Source of the DNA: Pseudomonas sp. Root71
Lineage (GTDB): Bacteria; Pseudomonadota; Gammaproteobacteria; Pseudomonadales; Pseudomonadaceae
Reading direction: 5' to 3'
DNA length: 64,000 nt
Assembly: GCF_001429045.1 (NCBI RefSeq)
Contig: NZ_LMHY01000011.1
Span: 1,117-65,116 of the forward strand
Position numbers and translations under genes: made by a program. Shown one piece after another: positions 1-9,239 of this stretch; position 1 is the first letter of the stretch, and every line of letters starts with the position of its first letter. Under the pieces are notes generated by a model. The model was not told where the DNA came from, searched no databases, and saw only the letters and a program-made list of their open reading frames with translations.

Positions 1-816
1 AGCGGCATCGGGCTCGGAGCCCCCGACCCCACCGAAGCCGCGCTACAGACCAACCCCCTGCCGTCGTACATCGACCCTGCATCCATGAACGTCAGCACGT
101 CCGGCATCGGCGTCGGCAACAACGTCTTCCAGGGCGATAACCTGGCGGCCATCAGCGCCGCCGATGAAAGCATGAAGGTCTTCATCGACAACTCCGTGGC
201 GGGTTACAACACGGCGACCGAAGATCTGTACTACAGGATCTACTACGCCGATGGCACGTTTTCGAACCAGGTCGAGGTGAACACCCTGACGCCAGAGGCT
301 GGCGGGCAGGTGTCCTTCCTCATCCAGAAGGAGGGTACGTCACTGATCGACGCTGTTCAGCTGACGATGGGCCGGGGCGATGTCAAGATCCCGGTGATCC
401 AGTTCATTCAGCAGAGCGAGAGTCTGGCCAGCGATGTCCAGCTGGCGTTCAGCGCAACGCTGACGGACAAGGATGGGGACTCGGCGACCAGTGCGTTTGC
501 CGCCAATTTGTTCGCCAACGACCCGACCAACGCATCCTTCGACTTCTCGCTGGCGGGCACGATCGGTAAGCAGGATGCGTTCAACATCGACCTGTCAGTC
601 AATGACAACCTGTACCAGGTCACCGGCTTCGATACGGGTTCAGGCGTGCAAGACAAGCTGGTGCTCAACGGCGACCCGAACGCCGTTGTCCAATCGATCA
701 ACAACGCCGGCGCAGATAGCGTCGTGACGGTTGCCGAGACTGGCGGACAAACAACGACCATCACCGTGGTCGGGGCCCATGTTGAGAATACCGACATCTT
801 TTTTGGCAGCGCCTGA
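1..816 (+). CDS. Large RTX-type/T1SS adhesin, C-terminal fragment (5' end outside window)
   Basis: The frame is open from base 1, so only the last 271 residues of a longer protein are present. The visible part has Asp/Gly/Asn/Thr-rich beta-repeat character. A segment around codons 155-170 (SATLTDKDGDSATSAF) is typical of repeats in giant type-I-secreted adhesins. The extreme C-terminus (VVTVAETGG, TTITVVGA, a DIFFGSA end) looks like a non-cleaved T1SS secretion signal. Known family members such as LapA-like surface adhesins work in attachment and biofilm formation. A strong terminator follows immediately, so this is the 3' end of its transcript. No ABC exporter gene is visible in the window. 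Which adhesin subfamily it belongs to cannot be decided from this fragment. Confidence 0.8.
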   Translation, partial: SGIGLGAPDPTEAALQTNPLPSYIDPASMNVSTSGIGVGNNVFQGDNLAAISAADESMKVFIDNSVAGYNTATEDLYYRIYYADGTFSNQVEVNTLTPEAGGQVSFLIQKEGTSLIDAVQLTMGRGDVKIPVIQFIQQSESLASDVQLAFSATLTDKDGDSATSAFAANLFANDPTNASFDFSLAGTIGKQDAFNIDLSVNDNLYQVTGFDTGSGVQDKLVLNGDPNAVVQSINNAGADSVVTVAETGGQTTTITVVGAHVENTDIFFGSA

Positions 817-838
817 GGCTTTGCGCGTGTGAACGGAT

Positions 839-876
839 GCGAGGGTGGCCCAGGAAACCACCCTCGCATTCTTTTT
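839..876 (+). terminator. Rho-independent terminator after adhesin gene
   Basis: A perfect 10-bp stem GCGAGGGTGG/CCACCCTCGC (839-848 and 858-867) with a 9-nt loop is followed by a T-rich tail (ATTCTTTTT). It lies 23 bases after the adhesin stop. The remaining 220 bases up to the next gene hold nothing recognisable. Confidence 0.9.
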
Positions 877-1098
877 GCGGTTCCGATACGAGATCCCCAT
901 GATCGCTACGCTGTGAACTGGCGAGCAGCACAAGGCTTGAAAAGCGCGGCGGGTAGGTACGGGTGGACGTGGCAGATTTTACGAAAACGACATCAGTATT
1001 GCGGGGCACTCTGTCCCGGGATACCGACAAGGACGGCAAAACGGTGACGGTCTACTCCCTGAAAGTGAGGGGCAGACCGTTTTGTATCGACTTGAAAC

Positions 1099-1812
1099 TC
1101 ATTCCAGTTCCACCCAGGCGGACTCGGTCGGTGCTTCGTTGGTGAGCCCGTGTTTCAGCGCATACATCAGCAAGTCGATGCGGTTGATGAGATTAAGCTT
1201 TTGATAGATGTTGCTGAGGTGGTTGTGCACGGTGTGCTCGCTGATCCCCAGGCGCCCGGCGATGCTCACGTATTTGGCGGACGGTTCGCCCACGATGGCG
1301 CGAATCAGTTCTCTCTCGCGCAGCGTCAACCGCGCCTGTTTTGCCCGCTCCAGATTGCATTTTATGGGTATTTGCCCGGTCGCGGCATAACCGGAAAGGC
1401 CGCCAGCCCAAGCTCTATCCATTGCGAAGTCGCTATGGTGGACCTTGAGGATGGCCTGGATAATTGATTCCGTCGGGTCTTCCGCCAGCACGATGCCGCG
1501 AGCGCCAGCCTCTATCGCCTGGGCAGCGGGGACAACTTCATACAGGCCCTTGAGCAGCAGCACTTTCATTTCGGCGCTACGGGTGAGTCCCGCGACGACA
1601 TCCAGAGGATTCAGCGCATCCGGAAAGAAACTGAAAAAAATCACATCGGGCCGCAGCTGATCGGCAAGATCCAGCGCCTGGGTATAAGTGGTGGCTTGCG
1701 CTGTCACTTCCATCCGGGGTTTTCTGGCATTGATCAAATCGTGAAGGCCCATGAGTACGAGGGGACGACAATCGATCAACATCACGCCAATTGACTCTCT
1801 TTGGTCAGTCAT
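1099..1812 (-). CDS. LuxR-family regulator with degenerate receiver domain
   Basis: A 237-residue protein with the NarL/FixJ layout: an N-terminal receiver-like fold (about 8-125) and a C-terminal LuxR helix-turn-helix (about 160-222; LTLRERELI then GISEHTVHNHLSNIYQKL). The receiver has lost its phosphorylation chemistry. The usual Asp-Asp pair is D14-C15, the phospho-acceptor position in PDVIFFS is S61 instead of Asp, and the conserved Lys before the last helix is Ala (GIVLAED, A110). It is therefore probably phosphorylation-independent. The start overlaps by ATGA the stop of a small upstream frame (1809-2075), suggesting coupled translation. The target genes are unknown. The neighbouring adhesin gene is a plausible but unproven target. 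Confidence 0.8.
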   Translation of the reverse strand: MTDQRESIGVMLIDCRPLVLMGLHDLINARKPRMEVTAQATTYTQALDLADQLRPDVIFFSFFPDALNPLDVVAGLTRSAEMKVLLLKGLYEVVPAAQAIEAGARGIVLAEDPTESIIQAILKVHHSDFAMDRAWAGGLSGYAATGQIPIKCNLERAKQARLTLRERELIRAIVGEPSAKYVSIAGRLGISEHTVHNHLSNIYQKLNLINRIDLLMYALKHGLTNEAPTESAWVELE

Positions 1813-2075
1813 GATCTTCCTGACCCTCTTGAAAAACCAGTGAAGGCCTCCCCCCGCAGGACTTTGCGAGGCAGAAACTTGGCCACTTGGGCGGTGCGAT
1901 TGAAGGACGGAATTGAACGCAGGGAGGCCGTAATGAAGCCCTCCCAGGCATTGGCAACCATCGACCCCGGGACCATTTCCATCAACAGCACTGGCACGTG
2001 GGGCGAACGTTTCCAGAAGGCAGTCAAAGCCCGGGAGAGAAGATCAATACGAATAATTATCAGTGGTTTACACAT
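1809..2075 (-). CDS. Small uncharacterised protein (88 aa), translationally coupled to LuxR-type gene
   Basis: This is an open frame beginning MCKPLIIIRID, with a GGGAG sequence about 9 bases before the ATG. An in-frame ATG also exists at 2102. Its TGA overlaps the ATG of the LuxR-type regulator in an ATGA arrangement, the main reason to take it as a real gene. The N-terminus is hydrophobic (PLIIIRI, then VPVLLMEMV) and the C-terminus is basic. No family is recognised. It could be a remnant of a receiver-like protein or a spurious frame. The 540 bases upstream (2103-2644) contain no convincing gene, only AT-rich sequence with a short inverted repeat (CTAAT/ATTAG at 2313-2327). Confidence 0.4.
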   Translation of the reverse strand: MCKPLIIIRIDLLSRALTAFWKRSPHVPVLLMEMVPGSMVANAWEGFITASLRSIPSFNRTAQVAKFLPRKVLRGEAFTGFSRGSGRS

Positions 2076-2644
2076 GATGATGTGCTCCCTCCCGCCTCTC
2101 AACTGATTCTAGGTCAGCTCGGAGCGCTTCCAACCTACCCATCCGTCAGTGCTCGATCCAGTCCCGGTGCGGACAGGCCTGACCGATGTTCTCGAGACGG
2201 GGAGTAACCCTCGAAAATCAAGGTATTAGGCCTGCCATAGATGGCCAGTGGCCAAGGTCGGATCCACATCATGATCGTCAATTAATCGACGAGTGGCGTT
2301 AACTTGGGAGCGCTAATATCGAATTAGTCAATTTGTCGGCGATATCTGGCTGGTTAGCCACCTTTTTTTGTGCACGAGGTCTCGTTTTCAGTAACGCCTT
2401 CGCATATTCAGATTGAGCGTTGGGGAAGGCTCTCAAGGGAATGCCATGGCTGGCCGATAACATGGGCAGTCAAGAGCCTCTTCGTCTCTTTCGGTCGATG
2501 CATATGCTGATTGGCGATGAGAAAGTGTGTTGATGGCTAAGGGCTACCAGCTATCATCTGCGCGCCAAAACAGGGGCTGCGAAGCTGAGTCCGTCCGTGT
2601 ATTTGCCTTTGGGTTCTTCTTCTTAAATTGCCTGGAAATCTTCG

Positions 2645-4249
2645 ATGCTGTCGTATCACCAAAAGCGTTTTCTGATCGTCGATGATTTCTCGGACTTCCG
2701 CAGTTCGGTCAGGTCGATGCTGCGTGAACTGGGCGTCAAGGAAGTGGACACTGCCGATACCGGCGAGCAGGCGCTGAAAATGTGCTCGCAGAAAGCCTAC
2801 GATTTCATCTTGCAGGACTTTCACCTGGGTGACGGCAAGAAGAACGGCCAGCAGGTGCTCGAAGACCTGATGGAAGAAAAGCTGATCAGCCATGAATCGG
2901 TGTTCGTCATGGTCACCGCCGAAACCAGCCAGGCCATGGTGCTCAGTGCGCTGGAGCATGAGCCCGATGCCTACCTGACCAAGCCGTTCAACCGTTCCAG
3001 CCTGGCCCAGCGCCTGGAGCGCCTGGAGCAACGCAAGACCCTGCTCAAGCCGATCCTTCAGGCCCTCGACCGCGGTAAGCCGATGGAGGTGCTCAACGCC
3101 TGTATCGCCCTGTGCAAACAAGACATCCGCTATTCGCCACTGTGCCTGCGCTTTCGCGCCGATGCCCTGCGCGACCTGAATCAGAACGAAGCGCTGGAGC
3201 GTCTCTACGACAGCATCATCGCCGACCGCCCGTTGCCATGGGCGTTTGCCGGGTTGGGCAAGTTGTTGTTCAAGCGTGGCCAGGTCGGGCAGGCCAAGGG
3301 CATTTATGAAAAAGCCCTGAAAGTCTTCCCGATGATGCCGTCGCTGTATGACGGCATGGCGGATGTACTGGTCGCCGAAGGGGATACCAAGGGTGCGCAG
3401 CGCGTCCTGGAAGAGGCGATTCGCCTGTCGCCGCTGGCGGTGCGTCGCCAGGCATTGCTCGGCAAGCTGGCGATGACCAACGAGGACTTCGACACGGCGG
3501 CCAAGGCCTATCGCCAGGCAGTGAGCCAGGGCGCGCAGTCACGGTTCAAGGATGCTGAAAGCAACCTCGGCCTGGCCCATGCGTTGATCAGCAAGGGCAG
3601 CGAACGGGGCCTGGACACGCGGACCCGCCTGGAAATCAACACCACATTGAGTGCCGTGGCCAAGGAGAACCCCTCCGATCCGGGCCTGCAAATCCGGGCG
3701 CGCCTGATGAAGGCCACTAGCCTGTTGCTCAACGATGCAGAGACGGCCGACAAGCTCACCGAACAAGCCTTGTTGCGTCTGGACGGCATGGAGCAATTCA
3801 TGAGCGCCGAAGCGGCCTTGCTGGTGGCCAAGCAGCTGAAACTGCTCGGGCAGACCGAAGCCGGCACCGCGATGCTGAAAAACTGCGTGGAAATCTACGG
3901 CGACGATCCGGTGGTCATGAAGGACATCGCCAAGCAGACCGACGACCCGAGCATCCTCAATTCCGGCAACGCCGCCGCGGAACTCAACCGTCAGGGCGTG
4001 CGCGTGTACAAGACCGGCAATCTGGTGGAGGCCCGGCAGGTATTCCGCAAGGCCCTGGCGATGCAACCGAAGAACATCAGTATCGCCCTGAACATGGCGC
4101 AGTCATTGCTGCATGGCACCGATACCAGCGTTCCTTCGGCGGAGCTGGAGGAGTGTCGGACCTGTCTGAAAATGGTCGGCCTGATGCCCGACACCGACGC
4201 GCGTTATCCGCGTTACCAGAAGCTGAAAAGCAAGGCGCTTGGCCAATGA
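2645..4249 (+). CDS. Response regulator with receiver domain and TPR repeats
   Basis: A 534-residue protein. Residues 8-125 are a complete CheY-like receiver: acidic pair D13/D14, phospho-acceptor D58 (FILQDFHLG), T91 (VMVTAE) and K113 (YLTKPF). From about 150 to the end it is helical, with tetratricopeptide-like repeats (PLPWAFAGLGKLLFKRGQVG, IYEKALKVFP, ARQVFRKALAMQPKN). There is no DNA-binding domain, so the output is likely protein-protein interaction. The stop codon overlaps the start of the kinase gene downstream (ATGA-type junction), making a cognate pair. The ribosome-binding site is weak (GGAAA about 9 bases upstream of the ATG). The pathway controlled is not known. Confidence 0.85.
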   Translation: MLSYHQKRFLIVDDFSDFRSSVRSMLRELGVKEVDTADTGEQALKMCSQKAYDFILQDFHLGDGKKNGQQVLEDLMEEKLISHESVFVMVTAETSQAMVLSALEHEPDAYLTKPFNRSSLAQRLERLEQRKTLLKPILQALDRGKPMEVLNACIALCKQDIRYSPLCLRFRADALRDLNQNEALERLYDSIIADRPLPWAFAGLGKLLFKRGQVGQAKGIYEKALKVFPMMPSLYDGMADVLVAEGDTKGAQRVLEEAIRLSPLAVRRQALLGKLAMTNEDFDTAAKAYRQAVSQGAQSRFKDAESNLGLAHALISKGSERGLDTRTRLEINTTLSAVAKENPSDPGLQIRARLMKATSLLLNDAETADKLTEQALLRLDGMEQFMSAEAALLVAKQLKLLGQTEAGTAMLKNCVEIYGDDPVVMKDIAKQTDDPSILNSGNAAAELNRQGVRVYKTGNLVEARQVFRKALAMQPKNISIALNMAQSLLHGTDTSVPSAELEECRTCLKMVGLMPDTDARYPRYQKLKSKALGQ

Positions 4250-4938
4250 ATGACAACGAGCAGGCACTGGATTTCTCCACGGTGATCGCCTCTACCGTGC
4301 ACGACATGAAGAACTCGCTGGCCATGCTGATGCAGGCTCACAGCCAGTGGCTGGGGCAATTGCCGGAGTCGGCGCGGCAAGCGCCGGAGCAGGGCGTGAT
4401 GGACTTCGAATTCGCCCACCTCAACGGCATGCTGGTGCAGTTGTTGGGGCTGTACAAGCTCGGCGTCAACCAGATGCCATTGCAACCGGCCTACCATGAA
4501 CTGGACGACTTCATCGAAGCGCAACTGGCCTGTCATCAGGAGGTGTTCGCCAGCCGCGGCATCATGGCCACCTATGAAGTGGACCCGCTGAGCCCTCTGG
4601 GTTTCTTCGATCGTGAGTTGATCGCGTCGGTATTGGCCAACTGCATCAACAACGCCATTCGCTTTGCACGGCATGCCGTTCTGATCAGCGTCAGCGACGA
4701 TGCCGGGCAACTGGTGTTGACCATCAATGACGATGGCGAGGGGTATCCGGCGCAGATGATCGAGCGTCAGGCCGATTACGTGCAGGGGATCAATCAAAGC
4801 ACCGGCAGCACCGGGCTGGGCCTGTACTTTGCCGGGCGAATTGCCGCGCTGCATCAACGCAACGGCGTGGGTGGGCGTACAGAAATCAGCAATGGCGGGC
4901 CGTTGGGCGGTGGAGTGTTTCGCCTTTACCTGCCCTGA
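4246..4938 (+). CDS. Short soluble sensor histidine kinase
   Basis: A 230-residue protein starting at the ATG that overlaps the previous stop. It has no membrane segment and no obvious sensor domain. The N-terminus carries a degenerate phospho-acceptor helix (STVHDMKNSL, H19). The HATPase domain follows, with an N box (NCINNAIRFA, about 143-152), a G1 box (NDDGEGYP) and a G2 box (GSTGLGLYFA). The catalytic core seems complete but small. Together with the upstream TPR response regulator it forms a two-component pair. The input signal probably arrives through a partner protein. About 100 bases without features separate it from the next gene. Confidence 0.8.
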   Translation: MNDNEQALDFSTVIASTVHDMKNSLAMLMQAHSQWLGQLPESARQAPEQGVMDFEFAHLNGMLVQLLGLYKLGVNQMPLQPAYHELDDFIEAQLACHQEVFASRGIMATYEVDPLSPLGFFDRELIASVLANCINNAIRFARHAVLISVSDDAGQLVLTINDDGEGYPAQMIERQADYVQGINQSTGSTGLGLYFAGRIAALHQRNGVGGRTEISNGGPLGGGVFRLYLP

Positions 4939-5037
4939 CCGGCAGCATATTTTTCGACGCTGCTTGAAATTCCGAACACGTGGAGCCTATTTTGTACGGT
5001 CGCCGTTCGCGGCCCGCACAATAACAAGGATAGCGTC

Positions 5038-6384
5038 ATGACGACCGTTGGCCTGAGTTCACTCGCGCAGCGATTGACGGGCATTGATCAAGTTGAATGT
5101 GTCACGCCGGATTTGAATGGCGTTCCACGGGGCAAAGTGATGACCGCCGAGGGTTTTCTCGACGGTCGACGTTTGCAGATGGCGCGGGGTGTGCTGCTGC
5201 AATGCATCATGGGCGGATATCCGCCGGCGCGGTTTTACGGCAGCGACGATGGCGACCTCGCGTTGATCCCGGACCCTGCACAAATCCACCGCTTGCCCTG
5301 GAGCCATCCACCGCGGGCCTTGGCCATTTGCGATGCGGATGAACTGGGCACCACCACCAGCTCCAATCTGTCGACCCGTGGCCAGCTCAAGGCGGTGATT
5401 GCCCGTTACGCGGCTCGCGGCCTGGCACCTGTGGTGGCGACCGAGCTCGAGTTTTTTGTCTTCGCCCCCAACACCGATCCGACCCTGGCTTTTCAACCGC
5501 CACTGGGGCTGGACGGTCGCCGCGAAGACGGTCAGTCGGCGTTCAGCGTCAGTTCCAACAACGGCTTGCGGCCGTTCTTCAATGAAGTCTACGAGTGCAT
5601 GGCGGCCCTGGGGTTGCCCCGCGATACCTTCATGCACGAAATGGGCGTCAGCCAGTTCGAGATCAATCTGCTGCACGGTGATCCGCTGTTGCTGGCCGAC
5701 CAGACGTTCCTGTTCAAGCACCTGCTCAAGGAAGTGGCCCTCAAGCACGGCCTGAGCGTGGTGTGCATGGCCAAGCCGTTGGCGCATACGCCGGGCAGTT
5801 CGATGCATATCCACCAGAGCGTGGTCGAGATCGATTCGGGACGTAATGTGTTCAGCGACGAGGCGGGCCAGGAGACGGCCACTTTCCGCCACTTCATTGC
5901 CGGTCAGCAAACGTGCATGGCCGATTTCACCGCGTTGTTTGCGCCGAACGTGAACTCCTATCAGCGCTTGTGCCACCCTTACGCCTCACCGAATAATGCC
6001 TGCTGGTCCCACGACAACCGGGCGGCGGGCTTGCGCATTCCGGCCAGTTTGCCGGTGGCCCGTCGGGTCGAGAACCGCTTGCCGGGGGCCGATGCCAACC
6101 CGTACCTGGCGATTGCCGCAAGCCTGGCGGCGGGGTTGCATGGCATCGAGAAGGCATTGGAGCCGAGCGCGCCGATCCAGGGTGAGTTCGACGTGCCGGA
6201 TAATCTTTCGTTGCCGTGTACCTTGCATGCGGCGCTTGAGCGTCTGAAACGTAGCCAGTTGGCCAAGGAACTGTTCGGCACGGAATTCATCGAAGGCTAC
6301 ATCGCTTCGAAGACCCTGGAACTGACCAGTTTCCATGATGAAATTACTCCCTGGGAAAGGCGTGTTTTAGCAACCCAGGCCTGA
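5038..6384 (+). CDS. pauA5: Glutamine synthetase-like gamma-glutamylpolyamine synthetase
   Basis: A 448-residue member of the glutamine synthetase superfamily. Residues about 15-105 form the N-terminal beta-grasp part (CVTPDLNGVPRGKVM). The catalytic domain follows, with VATELEFFVF (metal-binding Glu), a PGSSMHIHQS segment, and the NSYQR...SHDNRAAGLRIP region. Length and motifs fit the PuuA/PauA group, which ligate glutamate to putrescine-type polyamines using ATP. In P. aeruginosa the copy next to flgZ/flgMN is pauA5 (PA3356), and position here agrees. The substrate is inferred, not shown. An AAGGA ribosome-binding site lies 6-7 bases before the ATG. The MFS transporter downstream may import the substrate. 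Confidence 0.8.
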   Translation: MTTVGLSSLAQRLTGIDQVECVTPDLNGVPRGKVMTAEGFLDGRRLQMARGVLLQCIMGGYPPARFYGSDDGDLALIPDPAQIHRLPWSHPPRALAICDADELGTTTSSNLSTRGQLKAVIARYAARGLAPVVATELEFFVFAPNTDPTLAFQPPLGLDGRREDGQSAFSVSSNNGLRPFFNEVYECMAALGLPRDTFMHEMGVSQFEINLLHGDPLLLADQTFLFKHLLKEVALKHGLSVVCMAKPLAHTPGSSMHIHQSVVEIDSGRNVFSDEAGQETATFRHFIAGQQTCMADFTALFAPNVNSYQRLCHPYASPNNACWSHDNRAAGLRIPASLPVARRVENRLPGADANPYLAIAASLAAGLHGIEKALEPSAPIQGEFDVPDNLSLPCTLHAALERLKRSQLAKELFGTEFIEGYIASKTLELTSFHDEITPWERRVLATQA

Positions 6385-6399
6385 CGTCCCGTCGACATC

Positions 6400-6422
6400 C
6401 GGCTATCGTTTAGCGATAGCCG
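6400..6422 (+). terminator. Hairpin between pauA-like gene and MFS gene
   Basis: A perfect 9-bp stem CGGCTATCG/CGATAGCCG with a 5-nt loop lies 16 bases after the stop. It lacks a proper T-run, so it may only attenuate read-through or stabilise a 3' end. Confidence 0.5.
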
Positions 6423-6454
6423 ATTCTCACTGCAAGGAGCCGCTCGGAACGCCG

Positions 6455-7819
6455 ATGCGCCAAATCTGGAAATCCTTTCGAGCGCTGTATTTCGCCTCGC
6501 TGATGATGTTGATCGGCTCGGGCCTGTTGAGTACTTACCTGGCGTTGCGCCTGGCTGCCGACCATGTCGACAGTCTGTGGGTCGGTGCGCTGATGGCTGC
6601 CAACTATTTCGGCCTGGTGCTGGGAGGCAAGATCGGTCACCGGTTGATTGCCCGGGTCGGGCATATCCGGGCCTATTCGGCGTGTGCCGGGATCGTTGGC
6701 GCGGCGGTGCTCGGCCATGGCCTGGTGGACTGGTTGCCGGCCTGGCTGTTTTTGCGGGTGATCGTCGGCCTCGGCATGATGTGCCAGTACATGGTGATCG
6801 AGAGCTGGCTCAATGAACAGGCCGATGCCAATCAGCGCGGCATGGTCTTCAGCGGATACATGATCGCTTCGTACCTGGGGTTGGTGCTGGGGCAGTTGAT
6901 TCTGGTCATGCACCCAGGGCTGGGGCTTGAATTGCTGATGTTGGTCGCCCTGTGCTTCGCGCTGTGCCTGGTACCCGTGGCCCTGACCCGGCGCATTCAC
7001 CCGGCACCTTTGCACCCGGCACCGATGGAGCCGCGCTTCTTTATCAAGCGTGTGCCACAGTCCTTGAGTACGGTATTGGGCGCAGGGCTGATCATCGGTT
7101 CGTTCTATGGTCTTGCGCCGTTGTATGCCTCTCAACAGGGGCTGACCACCGAGCAGGTCGGTCTGTTCATGGGTAGCTGCATTTTTGCCGGGCTGTTGGT
7201 GCAGTGGCCGCTGGGCTGGTTATCCGACCGTTATGACCGGGCCTTGCTGATCCGCTGTTTTGCCATGTTCCTGGCGGTCGCGGCGTTACCGCTGGCGATC
7301 TTGCCCAAGGTGCCGCTGGAGGTGTTGTTCGCCGTCGGCTTCCTGTGCTCGCTGGTGCAGTTCTGCCTGTACCCGCTGGCGGTGGCGTTCTCCAATGACC
7401 ATGTCGAGGGGGATCGCCGGGTGTCGCTGACGGCGATGCTGCTGGTGACCTACGGTGTCGGTGCCAGTATCGGGCCGCTGGCAGCCGGGGTGCTGATGAA
7501 GCTGTTCGGCAGCCAGAGCCTGTATGCATTCTTCACGTTCTTTGCGTTGGTGCTAGTCTGGCGGATCCGGCCGAAAGCCGTGACCAACCTGCATCAGGTG
7601 GACGATGCACCGTTGCACCACGTGGCAATGCCGGACAGTATGTCCAGTTCGCCGCTGGTGGCTGCGCTGGATCCGCGGGTCGATGAACAGGTGGTGCAGG
7701 ACCAGATGTGCAATCCGGTGAATCCGGAACCGCCAGCCGAATCAGGACCTGAATCCGATCAGCCGCCAGAAGACCCTGACTCCGGCCGCGAGCAAAGCTT
7801 TACCGAAGCCAGGCCTTAA
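6455..7819 (+). CDS. MFS transporter, YcaD-like
   Basis: A 454-residue inner-membrane protein with about twelve hydrophobic segments between residues 10 and 375. It has the MFS signature loop GWLSDRYDR after TM8 and a hydrophilic, Pro/Glu-rich C-terminal tail (about 380-454). The overall sequence resembles the YcaD branch of the major facilitator superfamily (LIGSGLLSTYLALRL at the N-terminus). The substrate is unknown. Its location 70 bases after the polyamine ligase-like gene suggests a polyamine or amine. A bidirectional terminator follows it. The long acidic tail is not needed for the fold. Confidence 0.8.
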   Translation: MRQIWKSFRALYFASLMMLIGSGLLSTYLALRLAADHVDSLWVGALMAANYFGLVLGGKIGHRLIARVGHIRAYSACAGIVGAAVLGHGLVDWLPAWLFLRVIVGLGMMCQYMVIESWLNEQADANQRGMVFSGYMIASYLGLVLGQLILVMHPGLGLELLMLVALCFALCLVPVALTRRIHPAPLHPAPMEPRFFIKRVPQSLSTVLGAGLIIGSFYGLAPLYASQQGLTTEQVGLFMGSCIFAGLLVQWPLGWLSDRYDRALLIRCFAMFLAVAALPLAILPKVPLEVLFAVGFLCSLVQFCLYPLAVAFSNDHVEGDRRVSLTAMLLVTYGVGASIGPLAAGVLMKLFGSQSLYAFFTFFALVLVWRIRPKAVTNLHQVDDAPLHHVAMPDSMSSSPLVAALDPRVDEQVVQDQMCNPVNPEPPAESGPESDQPPEDPDSGREQSFTEARP

Positions 7820-7830
7820 TACCGGGGCAC

Positions 7831-7870
7831 AAAAAAAACGGGCAGTCACCGCAAGGGACTGCCCGTTTTC
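7831..7870. terminator. Bidirectional terminator between MFS gene and flgZ
   Basis: A 10-bp stem ACGGGCAGTC/GACTGCCCGT (7838-7847 and 7857-7866) has an A-run before and a T-run after it. It can end both the plus-strand MFS transcript and the minus-strand flgZ transcript. Confidence 0.9.
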
Positions 7871-7884
7871 TTGTTGGCGCTCTA

Positions 7885-8631
7885 TCACATGTCGTCTTTG
7901 TCGAAGCGGCGTGCTTCGCGTTGCAACTGGTAGACAAAGCGTTCGACCTGACGCTGCACCAGCCCGCTCATGTTGTGAAAGCGAACGCCGGCGAAGGTGG
8001 TGGAAATCCTTTCTTCGAAGTGCAGATAACGCAACTCGACCGGTGCGGTCATCTTGCCGAAGGGCAGGTCGGCGTTGAAACGGTCGTAGACCTGACCCAG
8101 TTGCAGGCTGCCGGTGATGTCGCCGTCGAAGCGCAGTTTGCAGCCGGTAGCGGAAATATCCAGCAGCTTGCCGCTGATCGGCGCCTTGAGCTTTTCGCCG
8201 TCCAGGTTGACGTTGACCAGCTGTGCCAGCTTCAGCGCGGCGCGGAACGCATTGCGGCGCTGGTGGTACACCACTTCATGGGGCAGGGGGCCGCGGTAGC
8301 AGCGGCTGCCACCGGATTCGTCGATTTTCAACTGGCCGTTGCTTTCCCAGGCAATGCGTACGCCTTCGTGGAAGCCTTCGACCCTGAACGGCTCGCCCGC
8401 CAGCAGGTAACGCTCGCCATCACGGGGAATCATTTCGTCCAGGGCAATCATGTTGCTGTCACGGTCCAGGTCCACCAGGTAGCTCTGGAAGCGCTGGCTG
8501 CGCTCATGGAACGTGATGATCAGCGGGTCATGGCTTTCGAGCAGCTGGCGCAGGTTGCTGGAGATTTCCAAGGGCGTGGAGAGCACCTTGGGTGGCTGCG
8601 GAGCATCATCCACGGATAAGGCATTGGACAC
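7885..8631 (-). CDS. flgZ: Flagellar brake protein FlgZ/YcgR (PilZ domain, c-di-GMP receptor)
   Basis: A 248-residue protein. The N-terminal YcgR domain (about 20-115) precedes a PilZ domain with both c-di-GMP-binding motifs intact: the RxxxR motif in RRNAFR (125-130) and the D/NxSxxG motif in DISATG (158-163). In pseudomonads FlgZ binds c-di-GMP and reduces swimming by acting on the motor/stator. It sits downstream of flgM-flgN on the same strand, the usual place for flgZ. The 92-base gap to flgN shows no clear terminator, so co-transcription is likely. Confidence 0.92.
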   Translation of the reverse strand: MSNALSVDDAPQPPKVLSTPLEISSNLRQLLESHDPLIITFHERSQRFQSYLVDLDRDSNMIALDEMIPRDGERYLLAGEPFRVEGFHEGVRIAWESNGQLKIDESGGSRCYRGPLPHEVVYHQRRNAFRAALKLAQLVNVNLDGEKLKAPISGKLLDISATGCKLRFDGDITGSLQLGQVYDRFNADLPFGKMTAPVELRYLHFEERISTTFAGVRFHNMSGLVQRQVERFVYQLQREARRFDKDDM

Positions 8632-8723
8632 GGTTAATCAATCTCCAGACAAAATTTGACTACGGCAGACTAGCAGTTTGCCAGTATGTTGCGCGTCTTG
8701 ATAGAGCGAGGGCGTTGACCGCT

Positions 8724-9191
8724 TCATGCCTGACTGAGCGGGCGCGGCTTGGCAAGCTTGGAGAATGTTCCGCTGGCATCGTAAAGCGCCGGGGTTTCAC
8801 CGCCGGTGAGGATTTTCAGCTGGGTGGCTGTAGCGGCCTGCTGAGTGAGGATCGACTGGCCGTTGTTGGCGTTGATGGCCTGGCACTGGGCCAGGAGATC
8901 GGTCAGCACGTCACTTTGCGCCAGCAACTGCTCGCCAATGCTCGACTGGCCGGCCAATTGCTCAAGGCCGCTGCGGTTGGTCGGCAGGTTGAGGCTGGCG
9001 AGGATTTCACTGCGCTTGCGGCCATGCTGTTCGAGCAAAACGATCAACGCCTGTTTCTGCGCCAGGATGTTCTCGAGCAATGGCATGTCGCGGCCATGCA
9101 ATGCGAGGGATTCGGTCTGCAGTAACTCCAGCAGGTGTTGCGCTGGGGCAAAGTCGTCGGTGATCAGTTGCAGTAGATGAGTGTCGTGCAT
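8724..9191 (-). CDS. flgN: Flagellar export chaperone FlgN
   Basis: A 155-residue, mostly helical, Leu/Gln/Glu-rich protein (LLQLITDDFAPAQHLLELL at the start, then QKQALIVLLEQHGRKRSEIL) matching FlgN. FlgN is the cytoplasmic chaperone for the hook-filament junction proteins FlgK and FlgL. It lies 48 bases downstream of flgM on the minus strand, the conserved flgMN pairing. An AAGG-type ribosome-binding site precedes the ATG. Primary sequence is poorly conserved in this family, so the call rests on length, composition and gene order. Confidence 0.88.
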   Translation of the reverse strand: MHDTHLLQLITDDFAPAQHLLELLQTESLALHGRDMPLLENILAQKQALIVLLEQHGRKRSEILASLNLPTNRSGLEQLAGQSSIGEQLLAQSDVLTDLLAQCQAINANNGQSILTQQAATATQLKILTGGETPALYDASGTFSKLAKPRPLSQA

Positions 9192-9239
9192 GGCTGGCCT
9201 TGGGTTTTAAGCGTCCAAAAGCCTGGCGCCGGCGGTGGC

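Noticed and set aside
2313..2327. Inverted repeat CTAAT-N5-ATTAG in the 540-bp gap before the TPR regulator
   Set aside because: Too short to support an operator or terminator call.
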